Shown here: piece by piece, positions 28,712 to 37,018 of the stretch | Layout: each line of letters begins with the position of its first letter | Position numbering within the stretch: position 1 is the first letter of the stretch | NCBI GenBank assembly: GCA_025353725.1 | Contig: JANXOF010000037.1 | Location: forward strand, 372,001-436,000 | Length of the DNA stretch: 64,000 nucleotides | Reading direction: 5' to 3' | From: Polyangiaceae bacterium | GTDB lineage: Bacteria > Myxococcota_A > Polyangia > Polyangiales > Polyangiaceae | The notes under the pieces: model-generated | What the model was told of the DNA's origin: nothing | What the model saw: only the letters and a program-made list of their open reading frames with translations | Database searches by the model: none | Position numbers and translations under genes: made by a program

Positions 28712-30036
28712 CCCCTAAGGTCATGGTGGACTACGATGCCAGGGGGCTCTTGGAGACGTCTGTGATGCCCCCACCCCCGAGTGATGTGTCGGCTCGCGTG
28801 ATGGTTTCGTCGGTCCCGATAGGTCGCGACTCCGTCGTGGCTTTGAGCGGAACGATCGATGTTGAGGCCGCGTGGCTAGATCGCCTCGTCGTCGCCGCGT
28901 GCGAGATGCCCGTGGCTGACGGGGAGACTGCGGTTGCCGAGTTTGTCGTGCGGTCGCTCAGCGAGATTTTTCCTAGCTGCGGCGTCGGTGTGTGCCTTGG
29001 TTCGGTTGTTCCCGAAGCTCCCTCGTCGTCTTCGCACGTGCGGCTGTCCACTTCGCCCGTCGAGCAAAAGATCTTCAAATACGTACCGCCGGGACACGAA
29101 CACCGCTGCGACGGCCTGGCGAAAGCGCGGCTATTTCCAGGGTTTTCGTGCGAGCGCGTGCTCGACGTCGAGCCGGGGTCGACGCTTCACATCGCAAGTG
29201 ATGACGCCGTGCTCGACGACGACGATTCACCGATGATGCACGTCGTGCGGCGGGCCGCGCTCGCGATGGGCCGCGGGCTTGGTCTTGCGCGGAGCCACGT
29301 GAAAGCGACCGCCGACGCTCGTGATTTGCGTGCAATGAACTCGCATATGACGCAGGCTTCGCGCCTTGCGAGCCTTGGCCAAATCGCGGCCGGCGTGGTT
29401 CATGAACTAAACAATCCGCTTACGTCGATTGTGGCCTATACCGATTGGTTAATCAGGAAACAAGGTCCCTCGGGCGACCCTGACAGTCTCGAGAGATTGC
29501 GGCGTATTGGCGAATCCGCGAGTCGAATTCTGAGGTTCACCCGCGACCTCGTAACCTATGCTCGTCCGTCGACCGAGAATTCACTTCCCGTATCGTTGCA
29601 TACGGTCATCGACAAGGCGCTCGCGTTTTGCGAGCACGTCCTCGCCCAGCACAGCGCGAAGGTGGAGCGAGTCTTCGCCGAGGGCGTGCCGCCCGTGCGC
29701 GGCATGCACGAGCAACTCGTTCAAGTGTTCGTCAACCTGTTTACGAATGCGTGTCACGCGATGCCCGCGACGGGCGGCACGCTCGCTGTACGAACTGAGC
29801 TTTTGCTTGGGGGTCACAGTCTCGCCATTTATGTAGAGGACAACGGTCACGGTATTGCACCCGAGCATTTTGCTCAGATTTTCGCGCCTTTCTTCACCAC
29901 GAAAGTCGACGGTCGAGGTACCGGCCTAGGTCTCTCCATCGTGAAGAATATCATGGATGATCATTGCGCTGCCATTCACGCCGAACGCAACGGTGCGTGC
30001 GGCGCGAGATTCGTACTCACGTTCCCCGTACAGTAA
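28708..30036 (+). CDS. Sensor histidine kinase, translationally coupled to the preceding kinase-like gene
   Basis: The 442-residue product has an N-terminal sensory region of about 200 residues that looks GAF-like, then HisKA with His232 in VVHELNNPLTSIVAYTDWL, and a full HATPase_c: N-box FTNACHAMPA, G1 VEDNGHGIAPE, F-box IFAPFFTTK, G2 GRGTGLGLSIVKNIM. No receiver or membrane helix is visible, so it is probably cytoplasmic. Its ATG overlaps the TGA of the upstream ATPase-less protein, which suggests a stoichiometric complex in which this protein supplies the ATPase. A separate response regulator is not next to it; the upstream REC domain may be a target. Confidence 0.93.
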   Translation: MTPKVMVDYDARGLLETSVMPPPPSDVSARVMVSSVPIGRDSVVALSGTIDVEAAWLDRLVVAACEMPVADGETAVAEFVVRSLSEIFPSCGVGVCLGSVVPEAPSSSSHVRLSTSPVEQKIFKYVPPGHEHRCDGLAKARLFPGFSCERVLDVEPGSTLHIASDDAVLDDDDSPMMHVVRRAALAMGRGLGLARSHVKATADARDLRAMNSHMTQASRLASLGQIAAGVVHELNNPLTSIVAYTDWLIRKQGPSGDPDSLERLRRIGESASRILRFTRDLVTYARPSTENSLPVSLHTVIDKALAFCEHVLAQHSAKVERVFAEGVPPVRGMHEQLVQVFVNLFTNACHAMPATGGTLAVRTELLLGGHSLAIYVEDNGHGIAPEHFAQIFAPFFTTKVDGRGTGLGLSIVKNIMDDHCAAIHAERNGACGARFVLTFPVQ

Positions 30037-31968
30037 TTATCCGTTCCACTCGAAGTGATCGATCTGAGTCGCCGGCGTTTCGTCGAGCATGTCGTCTTTT
30101 CCGATGGCCCACGCCTCGACACGTCCGTCGGGGTGCACGCAGAGACGAACAAAGTGCTTGTAGCCGGGATGCCCGAGCACCGTAAACGCTTGCTGATGCT
30201 CGAGCCCTAAGAGCGCAAGAAGCATGAGGTAGACGCCAAAAAGAAAGGCGCCGGCGAAGGCGGAGGCAACAATGACTGCCGTGTCACCGGCCATCGCCGG
30301 CAGCCGCGCCACCGACAGTCGGAGTGCCATGGGCAAGAGACCCAGGGAGGCGCCAAACGGCACTGCGAGCATGGCTATTTTTCGCTTCCCGACTCCCTCG
30401 TGGGCAATGAAGTAGAGAGCCAGGGAGAGGAGCGCCGCGAGCGTGAGCGACGTAAGAAGCAACGCGTTAGCGCCTTCTCTCCCTGCCGCAAGCTCCGCTG
30501 CCGCAAGGACGCCGAGGGCGACGTGCACGAGCCACCCGGCGCTCCCCACGGCAAGCTTCAGAGGAACCTGAGCGACCAGCTTTCGCGAGGCCGCTCCGTT
30601 TGGATAGGCCGCGTCGGGCTCGCCCGTTGCGACGGGATAGGGACCAATGCGTGTGCCATGCAAGAATGCGCCGCCACCTCCTGCAATGACGTGGACCGAG
30701 CGATTGATGGTGCGTCGCTCGTAGTGATGGAAGTCGCCAGACAGGTAGAAAACGCGGTCGCGCTCCAGGCTTAGCCGGCAGGCGTTTAACATGCGCCAGC
30801 CAGGATCGTTTCGAACCCCATAAGCACTTACGGGGTCACCGGCGACAAAAAGCACGGCCCGATGGGGATGCTTCTTTCGCCACTTCGAGAAATACGAGCG
30901 CTGCCGGAAGTCGACGCGGCCGAGCTGCCTGTCGGCGCCGAAGAGGTCGAGCCCCGGCGCGAGCGGCAAGGCGAAGTAGCTCGACTCTTGAACGGGCACG
31001 TAGCCTCGGAGCACGAGGCGGCGGCGTCGCTTGATACCGACACCTTTGAAAAAGGCGCGGACCGCGGTGATGAAGCCGATGAATAACCCGTACATGCCCC
31101 CGACTTCGTCGAGGTGAAGCTGCCGCGCGACGAGACCGACGTTTCGCCCGGCCCGCTCGCGCAGCTTTTTTCCTAACCGTGGGGTCGTGTCTTTATCGTC
31201 GGCGCGAAACGGCTCGTCGAGGCTCCTACGAAAAAGGCGGCCGAAGCCGTCGAGACCGTCGTACCAATCATGATTTCCAGGAACGCCGAGCACCACGCGT
31301 TTGCGCGAGCTCGCCCGTGCGCTGCGGAGCTGCTCGTTCCACGGGTGCACAAGGCGCTTGTAAATCTCGTCTGCCGTAGCGACAGGATAGGCAATATCAC
31401 CACCAAAAACGAGCACATCTCCGCGCGGAAGCGTTCGCGTACCGCCCGCCGCATCGCCCACGACATAGGTGCCCGCAAGCATGGCGCCAACCGCTGCGCT
31501 AACGTCCCGATCGTCCCCCGTATCAGCCACAAAATCGACCCACACGGGCCGGCCGAGCGCAGACACGAGCGTGCAGGCGTCTGAGGCGTCTTCGGTGTCA
31601 CCTACGCTCTGCACGCCGAGCACATCGAGCGATGTACGAAGAAGCTCGCCGGGGGCACTCGGGCGCATCCAGTCACGCGGGTCGACCGATTCCGTTGCGA
31701 TCGCACGAGCGGTGAAGTTCCTCAAGTGCCCGAAGAGCGAGGTGACCCCATACCAGCGAATTCCGAAGGGCGGATGCGCCCCGCGGCGAAAAACGAGGGG
31801 TCCTGGTCGGTTACCATGCGGCTCGAGAGTGAGCGCACTCGGCCCCACCTCGGTCTCCCCCGCGAAGCCTGGCGCGCTTTCGAGGGCGCGAGCGTCACCT
31901 TCGACGGAAGCCGTGGGTGAAGGCGATGTGGGAGGTTCGAGCGGCAGCGGCTCAGCGTCGAGCGGCAC
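30037..31968 (-). CDS. Membrane-associated calcineurin-type metallophosphoesterase
   Basis: The 643-residue product (GTG 31968) has dimetal phosphoesterase motifs: VFGGDIAYPVATADE (GD box), LGVPGNHDWYDG (GNHD box), and SGDFHHYER (GDFHHY, in place of GH-x-H). The C-terminal third contains several hydrophobic helices (AGWLVHVALGVLAAAELAA, ANALLLTSLTLAALLSLALYFIAHEG, plus two more), then a short soluble tail. The catalytic domain would lie at the cytoplasmic membrane. Its substrate is not evident; candidates include phosphoesters of lipids or nucleotides. Its stop codon abuts that of the convergent histidine kinase gene. Confidence 0.88.
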   Translation of the reverse strand: MPLDAEPLPLEPPTSPSPTASVEGDARALESAPGFAGETEVGPSALTLEPHGNRPGPLVFRRGAHPPFGIRWYGVTSLFGHLRNFTARAIATESVDPRDWMRPSAPGELLRTSLDVLGVQSVGDTEDASDACTLVSALGRPVWVDFVADTGDDRDVSAAVGAMLAGTYVVGDAAGGTRTLPRGDVLVFGGDIAYPVATADEIYKRLVHPWNEQLRSARASSRKRVVLGVPGNHDWYDGLDGFGRLFRRSLDEPFRADDKDTTPRLGKKLRERAGRNVGLVARQLHLDEVGGMYGLFIGFITAVRAFFKGVGIKRRRRLVLRGYVPVQESSYFALPLAPGLDLFGADRQLGRVDFRQRSYFSKWRKKHPHRAVLFVAGDPVSAYGVRNDPGWRMLNACRLSLERDRVFYLSGDFHHYERRTINRSVHVIAGGGGAFLHGTRIGPYPVATGEPDAAYPNGAASRKLVAQVPLKLAVGSAGWLVHVALGVLAAAELAAGREGANALLLTSLTLAALLSLALYFIAHEGVGKRKIAMLAVPFGASLGLLPMALRLSVARLPAMAGDTAVIVASAFAGAFLFGVYLMLLALLGLEHQQAFTVLGHPGYKHFVRLCVHPDGRVEAWAIGKDDMLDETPATQIDHFEWNG

Positions 31969-32012
31969 TTGAAAGAGTCTAGCTGTTTTGAGTTACGCTC
32001 GGCGAGTTCTCC

Positions 32013-32750
32013 ATGCGTAAGCGAGCCGTCCCCTGTTTGTTCGCCGTATTTCCCCTCGTAACCCTGATTTCTGTCGTCGGCTCCGCCGGCGGTCCGAATG
32101 TAAAGGGTAAGATCGCCGGACAAGATCGATTGATCCCCGACGTTTACGCCGAGGCGGCGAAACCCGAATCACGGCGTTGGACGTGGCGCGAGCCGTCACC
32201 CTCGGTTTCGACGCAGTTTCGGACACTTTCGGCCAATCCGTCGCGCGACCTCTGCATCGCCGCAACGACGAGCGGCACGGCAGGTCCTCAAGAGGCCATC
32301 CGCATGACCGTTACGGGAGGGCGCGTGTTCCCCACGACGATCGTCGTTTCACCGGGTACACCGCTCGCGTTCAAAAACTTCGACCCTTTCAAACATCGAA
32401 TTTATGTTGTCGGCAACGCAAACTTTAAGCCCGAAGACATGGCCCCAAACCAAGTTCGCGCGTGGTCTGCCTCAGGCCCTGGGAGATACGAAATTCGCGA
32501 CGAGCTCTTCCCAAGCGTTCGCACCTTCGTGATCGTCGACCCGCAGGTCGTGCAGGTGGCCTACCCCGGCCGCGATGGCGCCTTTGGCCTTTCGCTTCCC
32601 GCCGGTGAGTATGTACTCAAGGCCTTCTTCGGCGGAAAACAGGTGGGCAGGCCGATCACCGTGAATGCGAAAGAGAAGGCGACGGTCGAGTTGAAAGAAC
32701 CGCTCAGCGTCGCGACCGCGCAAGGTGACGAGAAGCAGGACCAGAAATGA
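32013..32750 (+). CDS. Secreted cupredoxin-like protein
   Basis: The 245-residue product has a signal peptide (FAVFPLVTLISVVGSAGG). The first part contains a plastocyanin-like core with the strand FPTTIVVSPGTPLAFKNFDPFKHRIYV, where cupredoxins present a His ligand, but the canonical C-x2-H-x3-H copper loop is absent. A second beta domain (PAGEYVLKAFFGGKQVGRPITVN) resembles carboxypeptidase-regulatory (CarboxypepD_reg) folds. The stop overlaps the start of the next gene by four bases (ATGA), so it is coupled to the sensor-type protein that follows. Copper binding should not be assumed. Confidence 0.7.
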   Translation: MRKRAVPCLFAVFPLVTLISVVGSAGGPNVKGKIAGQDRLIPDVYAEAAKPESRRWTWREPSPSVSTQFRTLSANPSRDLCIAATTSGTAGPQEAIRMTVTGGRVFPTTIVVSPGTPLAFKNFDPFKHRIYVVGNANFKPEDMAPNQVRAWSASGPGRYEIRDELFPSVRTFVIVDPQVVQVAYPGRDGAFGLSLPAGEYVLKAFFGGKQVGRPITVNAKEKATVELKEPLSVATAQGDEKQDQK

Positions 32751-34618
32751 TGATCCTCTCCCGCATCTGGTACGTCATCCTCGCGCTGTTTCTTGCGGCC
32801 GCGTACTACGTCGTGTCGCTCGCAGTCGGTCAGTACAACCGTCGCAATCACGCCGCGATGGACGAAACCCTCAAGGCTGATAGTCAAGTTGTCAGCTGGG
32901 CGATGCAGGTCGATGCCCGTCGCCGCCTTGACGTTCTTCTTCTCGCTGCGGCTGATCCGGCCGTCGGAAAGGCACTCAAAGGCGCGAACGGGAAAGAGCA
33001 AATTCCGCCAGCCTCGAAAGAGGAAGGCGCGAAGGGGCTGCGCGCCTTCAATGATAAACTACATGCGGAATACAAGAATGACGTCGTTTTTTTAGCCGAC
33101 CGCGAAGGTCGCTTAGTCTCGCAGGTCGGCTACGACCAGTTGGCGGCGTACCCGGAGTTCGAGCTCGGCGGTTACGCCGCGGTTTTCGATGCCCTGCACG
33201 GATTCCTTCGCGACGACACGTGGGTTCTCGGGGGGCGAATCGCACGCGTGGTCACTCGTCCCGTCGAGGACGAGGTTGGACAGGCGCCGATTGGTGCGGT
33301 GGTTGCCTTGCGGTGGGTTGATAAAGGTTTCGCAAAAGACATTGGCAAGCGAACGCGCACGAACATCGCTTTTTTTGCGCTCGGACAGGGGGTTGCTTCG
33401 GCGGCGACGACCGAAGGGTTCGAGGAGCAATCTCTCGAGGCGCTCGGGGGAGATCTCGCCGCTGTCGCGCAAGACAAGGGCTTCAAAGAGCTCGGACGCA
33501 CCGAGGTTCGCGACCTTGGCGCGGGCGACCGGGGCGGGGTCATTTTCGTACGCCTTCCCGGTGACGGATGGGAGCTCGGAGCAGGCTTTGCCGTCGCGCG
33601 TCCGAAAGTCTCGATCGCCGGGCCACTCGGCTTCGTAAGCGGCGCCGACGATCAGGACAAGCGAAACGTAAAACTTTGGGCGGTGCTCGCTATCGTTGTC
33701 GGCGCCTCGCTCTTTGGCATTCTCTTTTCGTTCCTCGAGCATTCGTTGCCGATGAGCGAGTTAAAGCGCCAGGCCGAGAAGTTGAAAAAGGGAGAACTCG
33801 ATGTCCTACAGCTCCCACGCTTTCGAGCTGGTTATCGCCTAATCGCAGGCGACCTCAACCAGGGGATGCAGCGCGTCATTGAAAAAGGGGGAGGCGCCGG
33901 CCGCAAGCCTGCCGACCTCGAGTCAATTCTAGGACCGGTGCCTGCCCAGCCGAGCATGAGCGCTTTTGCCTTTCCTCTGAGCCCCGCCGCAGGGGGAGAG
34001 TCCCCGCAGACCCCGCATCGCTTTCCGGGCGCAACCGGCCCTGCGCTCCCGCCTTCGCGTCCGGGCGGGCCGCCGCCGCCGCCGAACGCGCGTCCCGGGA
34101 CGCCAGGACCAGGCGTTCCGGCGGCCGCGAGCCAGAGTGGTGTCCGGCTCCCGCCGGCGCTCGATCGGACGATGGCGATGCCAAGCGGATCACCAAATCA
34201 CGGCGTGCCCTTCGCGGTTCCGACTTCGACTCAGCCCGCGACGACACCCGCGTTCGTGCCCGTGGTGCCGGCCGGCGGTGCGGCGCTCGCCCAGGTGGCT
34301 CCGCAAGGCAGTTTTGGCAAAGACGAAGAAGAGCAGACGATGGTTCATCAGCCGTCGGCCGACCTTATTGCAGCGACGAGCAGTGTTCTTGCCGCGGAGG
34401 ACCCCACGGCGGATTGGCCCCAGGTGTATCAAGAGTTCCTCAAGACAAAACATGACTGCAAGGAGCCCATCGAGGGTCTCACGTTCGAAAAATTCCAGCA
34501 GACGCTGAAGAAAAATCGCGATGCCTTGATGCAGCGTCACGGTTGCAAGCGCGTAAAGTTTGCCGTGTACGTGAAAGAAGGTCGCGCTTCACTCAAAGCG
34601 ACCCCCGTTCGCGATTGA
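32747..34618 (+). CDS. Membrane sensor with MXAN_5187-type C-terminal domain
   Basis: The 623-residue product has TM1 (RIWYVILALFLAAAYYVVSLAVG), an extracytoplasmic sensor region of about 250 residues, TM2 (LWAVLAIVVGASLFGILFSFL, about 308-328) and a HAMP-like cytoplasmic helix (LPMSELKRQAEKLKKGELDVL). A Pro/Gly/Ala-rich linker (about 405-510) follows. The C-terminal 65 residues (WPQVYQEFLKTKHDCKEP...HGCKRVKFAVYVKEG) match my memory of the domain annotated as MXAN_5187 C-terminal, known in myxobacteria and containing conserved Cys. No kinase or methyl-accepting domain is present. It is translationally coupled to the preceding secreted protein, which may be its periplasmic partner. Confidence 0.78.
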   Translation: MMILSRIWYVILALFLAAAYYVVSLAVGQYNRRNHAAMDETLKADSQVVSWAMQVDARRRLDVLLLAAADPAVGKALKGANGKEQIPPASKEEGAKGLRAFNDKLHAEYKNDVVFLADREGRLVSQVGYDQLAAYPEFELGGYAAVFDALHGFLRDDTWVLGGRIARVVTRPVEDEVGQAPIGAVVALRWVDKGFAKDIGKRTRTNIAFFALGQGVASAATTEGFEEQSLEALGGDLAAVAQDKGFKELGRTEVRDLGAGDRGGVIFVRLPGDGWELGAGFAVARPKVSIAGPLGFVSGADDQDKRNVKLWAVLAIVVGASLFGILFSFLEHSLPMSELKRQAEKLKKGELDVLQLPRFRAGYRLIAGDLNQGMQRVIEKGGGAGRKPADLESILGPVPAQPSMSAFAFPLSPAAGGESPQTPHRFPGATGPALPPSRPGGPPPPPNARPGTPGPGVPAAASQSGVRLPPALDRTMAMPSGSPNHGVPFAVPTSTQPATTPAFVPVVPAGGAALAQVAPQGSFGKDEEEQTMVHQPSADLIAATSSVLAAEDPTADWPQVYQEFLKTKHDCKEPIEGLTFEKFQQTLKKNRDALMQRHGCKRVKFAVYVKEGRASLKATPVRD

Positions 34619-34664
34619 ACTATCAGTATCGACGCCTCAACGGCAGGACGATAAGCTCAAATCC

Positions 34665-35621
34665 ATGAGCGAACCCCGCAACGTCATCATTATCGGCTCC
34701 GGTCCTGCGGGCCACACCGCAGGCATCTACGCGGCGCGTGCCAACCTCAAGCCCCTTATGTTTGAAGGCCTTGCCCGCGGTGGCATCCCGGGTGGCCAAT
34801 TAATGATCACCAACGACGTAGAAAATTACCCGGGCTTCCCCGAGAAGATTACGGGCCCGGACCTGATGGGGGCGTTCCGGGCGCAGGGCCTCCATCAAGG
34901 AGTCGAAATTCGCACGGAAGACGTGAACAAGGTAGACTTTAGGACACATCCGTTCCGGGTTTGGGCGGGTGACGACAACGTCGTTTCGAGCGCTCGGACG
35001 GTCATCATTTCCACCGGCGCGCAGGCGAAGTGGCTCGGTCTACCAAGCGAGACGGCGCTCCAGGGGCGGGGAGTGAGCGCGTGTGCCGTATGCGACGGCG
35101 CATTTTTCCGGAATCAAGATGTCGCCGTCGTTGGCGGCGGTGATACAGCGATGGAAGAGTCGATGTATCTCTCTGGCCTTTGCAGGTCTGTGACGCTCAT
35201 TCATCGCCGCGAAGAGTTTCGCGCCAGCATCACGATGCAGGAGCGCGTGCGAAAGAACCCGAAGATTAAAATTCTCTACAATACCGAGGTCGATGAAATT
35301 CTCGATGTGTCGAAAGGAGAGGTGACGGGAGTTAAGATTCGTAACAACAAGACGAGCGAGACATCGACCCTCACGGTCACGGGCTACTTTGTCGCCATTG
35401 GGCACACGCCGAATTCGGAGCTGTTCAAAGACTTTCTCGAGCTCCACGACAATGGTTATGTGAAAACCAAGCCTGGTACCACGCAGACGAACGTGCCCGG
35501 AGTCTTTGCCTCGGGTGACGTCCAGGATTTTGTCTATCGGCAGGCCGTGACGGCGGCGGGGTCTGGATGCATGGCGGCCCTCGAAGCCGAGCGCTGGCTA
35601 GCGGCGAATGGCACGCACTGA
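34665..35621 (+). CDS. trxB: Thioredoxin-disulfide reductase
   Basis: The 318-residue flavoenzyme moves electrons from NADPH through FAD and a redox disulfide to thioredoxin. Motifs: N-terminal FAD site IIGSGPAGHTAGIYAARA, redox pair Cys140-x2-Cys143 in CAVCDGAFF, NADPH site VVGGGDTAMEESMYL, and the C-terminal FAD contact GVFASGDVQDFVYRQ. The length is normal. It is followed 9 bases later by a cNMP-binding gene on the same strand, so the two may be co-transcribed. Confidence 0.97.
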   Translation: MSEPRNVIIIGSGPAGHTAGIYAARANLKPLMFEGLARGGIPGGQLMITNDVENYPGFPEKITGPDLMGAFRAQGLHQGVEIRTEDVNKVDFRTHPFRVWAGDDNVVSSARTVIISTGAQAKWLGLPSETALQGRGVSACAVCDGAFFRNQDVAVVGGGDTAMEESMYLSGLCRSVTLIHRREEFRASITMQERVRKNPKIKILYNTEVDEILDVSKGEVTGVKIRNNKTSETSTLTVTGYFVAIGHTPNSELFKDFLELHDNGYVKTKPGTTQTNVPGVFASGDVQDFVYRQAVTAAGSGCMAALEAERWLAANGTH

Positions 35622-35630
35622 GATGCGCCG

Positions 35631-36206
35631 ATGGAGGTGACCGGTCGAGTGGGAGCCGAGTCCGCTGAGGACTCGGCGTTCGCGGTTTCCGCGTCAAAGG
35701 GAACAGTGGAGCCTGCGACAGGAGTAGCGGGGGCCTCCAGTTGCGCCGCGGTGGAAGGTCAGCTCGCGAAAATCGCTTTTTTCGACGGCTTGACGGTGGA
35801 GGCCCTTCAGCTCGTCGCGTCCGTCACGCGGGAAGAATCGTTCTCTGCTGGGGCCCGTATTTTCAAGTACGGCGACCCCGGCGACAAGCTGTACTTCGTC
35901 GCCTCCGGTAAGGTTCGTATCTCCCGTGATGTGGGGGCGCTTGGCGAAGAGGCCCTCGCCGTCCTCGGCAGTGGCGAAGTATTCGGTGAGATGGCCCTGC
36001 TCGATGAGTCGTTGAGGTCTGCCGGCGCTCTCGCGCACGAGGCGTGCACGTTGCTCGTGATTACGAAAGATTCGTTCGACGACCTCCTCTATCTCCACAA
36101 GGACCTTGCGTACGAAGTCCTGTGGAGCTGCGTGCGCATGCTCACTTCCCGGCTACGTGACACGAACGACAAGCTCACGTTCTTGTCGACGACTGGGCGG
36201 TTCTGA
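35631..36206 (+). CDS. Stand-alone cyclic nucleotide-binding domain protein
   Basis: The 191-residue product has a low-complexity Ala/Glu/Ser leader (about 1-45) and then one cNMP-binding beta-barrel of the Crp family: KIAFFDGLTVEALQLVAS, the YGDPGDKLYFVASGKVRIS turn and the phosphate-binding cassette GEVFGEMALLDESLRSAGALA, where the usual Arg-Ser/Thr pair of cAMP-binding proteins is Arg-Ser here. There is no helix-turn-helix after the barrel; the protein ends with the dimer helix region and a short tail. It is thus a ligand-binding module without a DNA-binding domain, downstream of trxB. Confidence 0.87.
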   Translation: MEVTGRVGAESAEDSAFAVSASKGTVEPATGVAGASSCAAVEGQLAKIAFFDGLTVEALQLVASVTREESFSAGARIFKYGDPGDKLYFVASGKVRISRDVGALGEEALAVLGSGEVFGEMALLDESLRSAGALAHEACTLLVITKDSFDDLLYLHKDLAYEVLWSCVRMLTSRLRDTNDKLTFLSTTGRF

Positions 36207-36222
36207 CGCTAGCGTCGTCACT

Positions 36223-36903
36223 ATGCGACCGGAGGCACCTGAACACTCTTTTCCGCCCACAACCAAAGTCGCTACGGTGCTTGCGGCCCTCGCCGTTGCA
36301 GCGGCCGCAGCCTGTGGCGCCGGGAGTGAGAGTCAAGGGCCGCGCCCTCCTGTAGCGCCGAGTGCTTCTGGGGCTTCGCCGGTAGCTACCGCGGCCCCCG
36401 CTTCTGCGTCGGGAAGTGCTTCGGGCGTCGCGCCAGCGTCCACCGCCGCCATCGCCGCCGTGCACGCGAGCGCGTTTGGCGCTGACTTGGAGAGGCTTGG
36501 ACTTGACCCGCACAAGCTGCAACCGCTGAGCAAGCTCCCGCCCGATGTCATTCGGAAGTTGATGCCGACCTTTTCCAAGTCGCTCGGGGTGAAATGCGAA
36601 TTCTGCCACGATAAAAATAACTTCAAGGCATGGACGCCGCACAAGCGCGTCGCATCCAAGATGTGGGATGAGTTTGTCGTGAAGCTCGCGCTCGAAGACG
36701 GAGGACCGCTCTACTGCGACTCGTGCCACTCCGGAAAAAGCGAATTCCTCGAAAGACACGACAAAAAAGCGCTGTCGGGATGGATGGACGCGAACTACGT
36801 ATCTAAGCTTAAGCGGTCCGACCAGAACGACCACGGCTGCGAGACATGCCACGGCGACCCGTTTGAACCGCGGTTTCTAGCGATTTGGGAGAAGGCGAAG
36901 TAG
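36223..36903 (+). CDS. Triheme c-type cytochrome lipoprotein
   Basis: The 226-residue product starts at ATG 36223 with a signal peptide ending AAAAC, followed by a Pro/Ala/Ser-rich linker to about residue 80. The C-terminal domain has three CxxCH heme sites (CEFCH, CDSCH, CETCH), the first two separated by about 40 residues with interleaved His candidates, the layout of small multiheme cytochromes related to photosynthetic-reaction-centre cytochrome subunits. It would carry electrons on the periplasmic face, anchored by lipid. The partner oxidoreductase is not encoded nearby. Confidence 0.9.
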   Translation: MRPEAPEHSFPPTTKVATVLAALAVAAAAACGAGSESQGPRPPVAPSASGASPVATAAPASASGSASGVAPASTAAIAAVHASAFGADLERLGLDPHKLQPLSKLPPDVIRKLMPTFSKSLGVKCEFCHDKNNFKAWTPHKRVASKMWDEFVVKLALEDGGPLYCDSCHSGKSEFLERHDKKALSGWMDANYVSKLKRSDQNDHGCETCHGDPFEPRFLAIWEKAK

Positions 36904-36982
36904 TGAGCGCATCGGTAAGCCGCAAATGCTGCTCCCGCACCGCACTCGTTTGTAGGGATTTTGCTAGATTTTTGCGGCGCAG

Positions 36983-36988
36983 TTGACT
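36983..36988 (+). promoter_or_regulatory. Possible -35 box of the lexA promoter
   Basis: TTGACT lies 17 bases upstream of TAGCCT (37006-37011), which would be the -10 and sits inside the LexA palindrome. A start near 37018 would make the lexA mRNA essentially leaderless. The -10 match is weak. Confidence 0.35.
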
Positions 36989-36999
36989 CGGGTACACGT

Positions 37000-37015
37000 G
37001 TTCAGTAGCCTGAAC
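37000..37015. promoter_or_regulatory. Putative LexA operator
   Basis: GTTCAG, TAGC, CTGAAC: perfect inverted repeat arms with a four-base spacer, directly upstream of the preferred lexA start (GTG 37019). The GTTCAG half matches the half-site described for myxobacterial LexA as I recall it. Its position supports autorepression. Confidence 0.6.
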
Positions 37016-37018
37016 AAC

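Noticed and set aside
32013-32750. Functional copper cupredoxin
   Set aside because: The Cys-x2-His-x3-His-type ligand loop is not found; only the fold-like strands are present.
36193-36223. GG-N10-GC about 27 bases before the cytochrome ATG
   Set aside because: It lies in the end of the preceding gene and neither the -24 nor the -12 box matches beyond the GG and GC; chance is likely.
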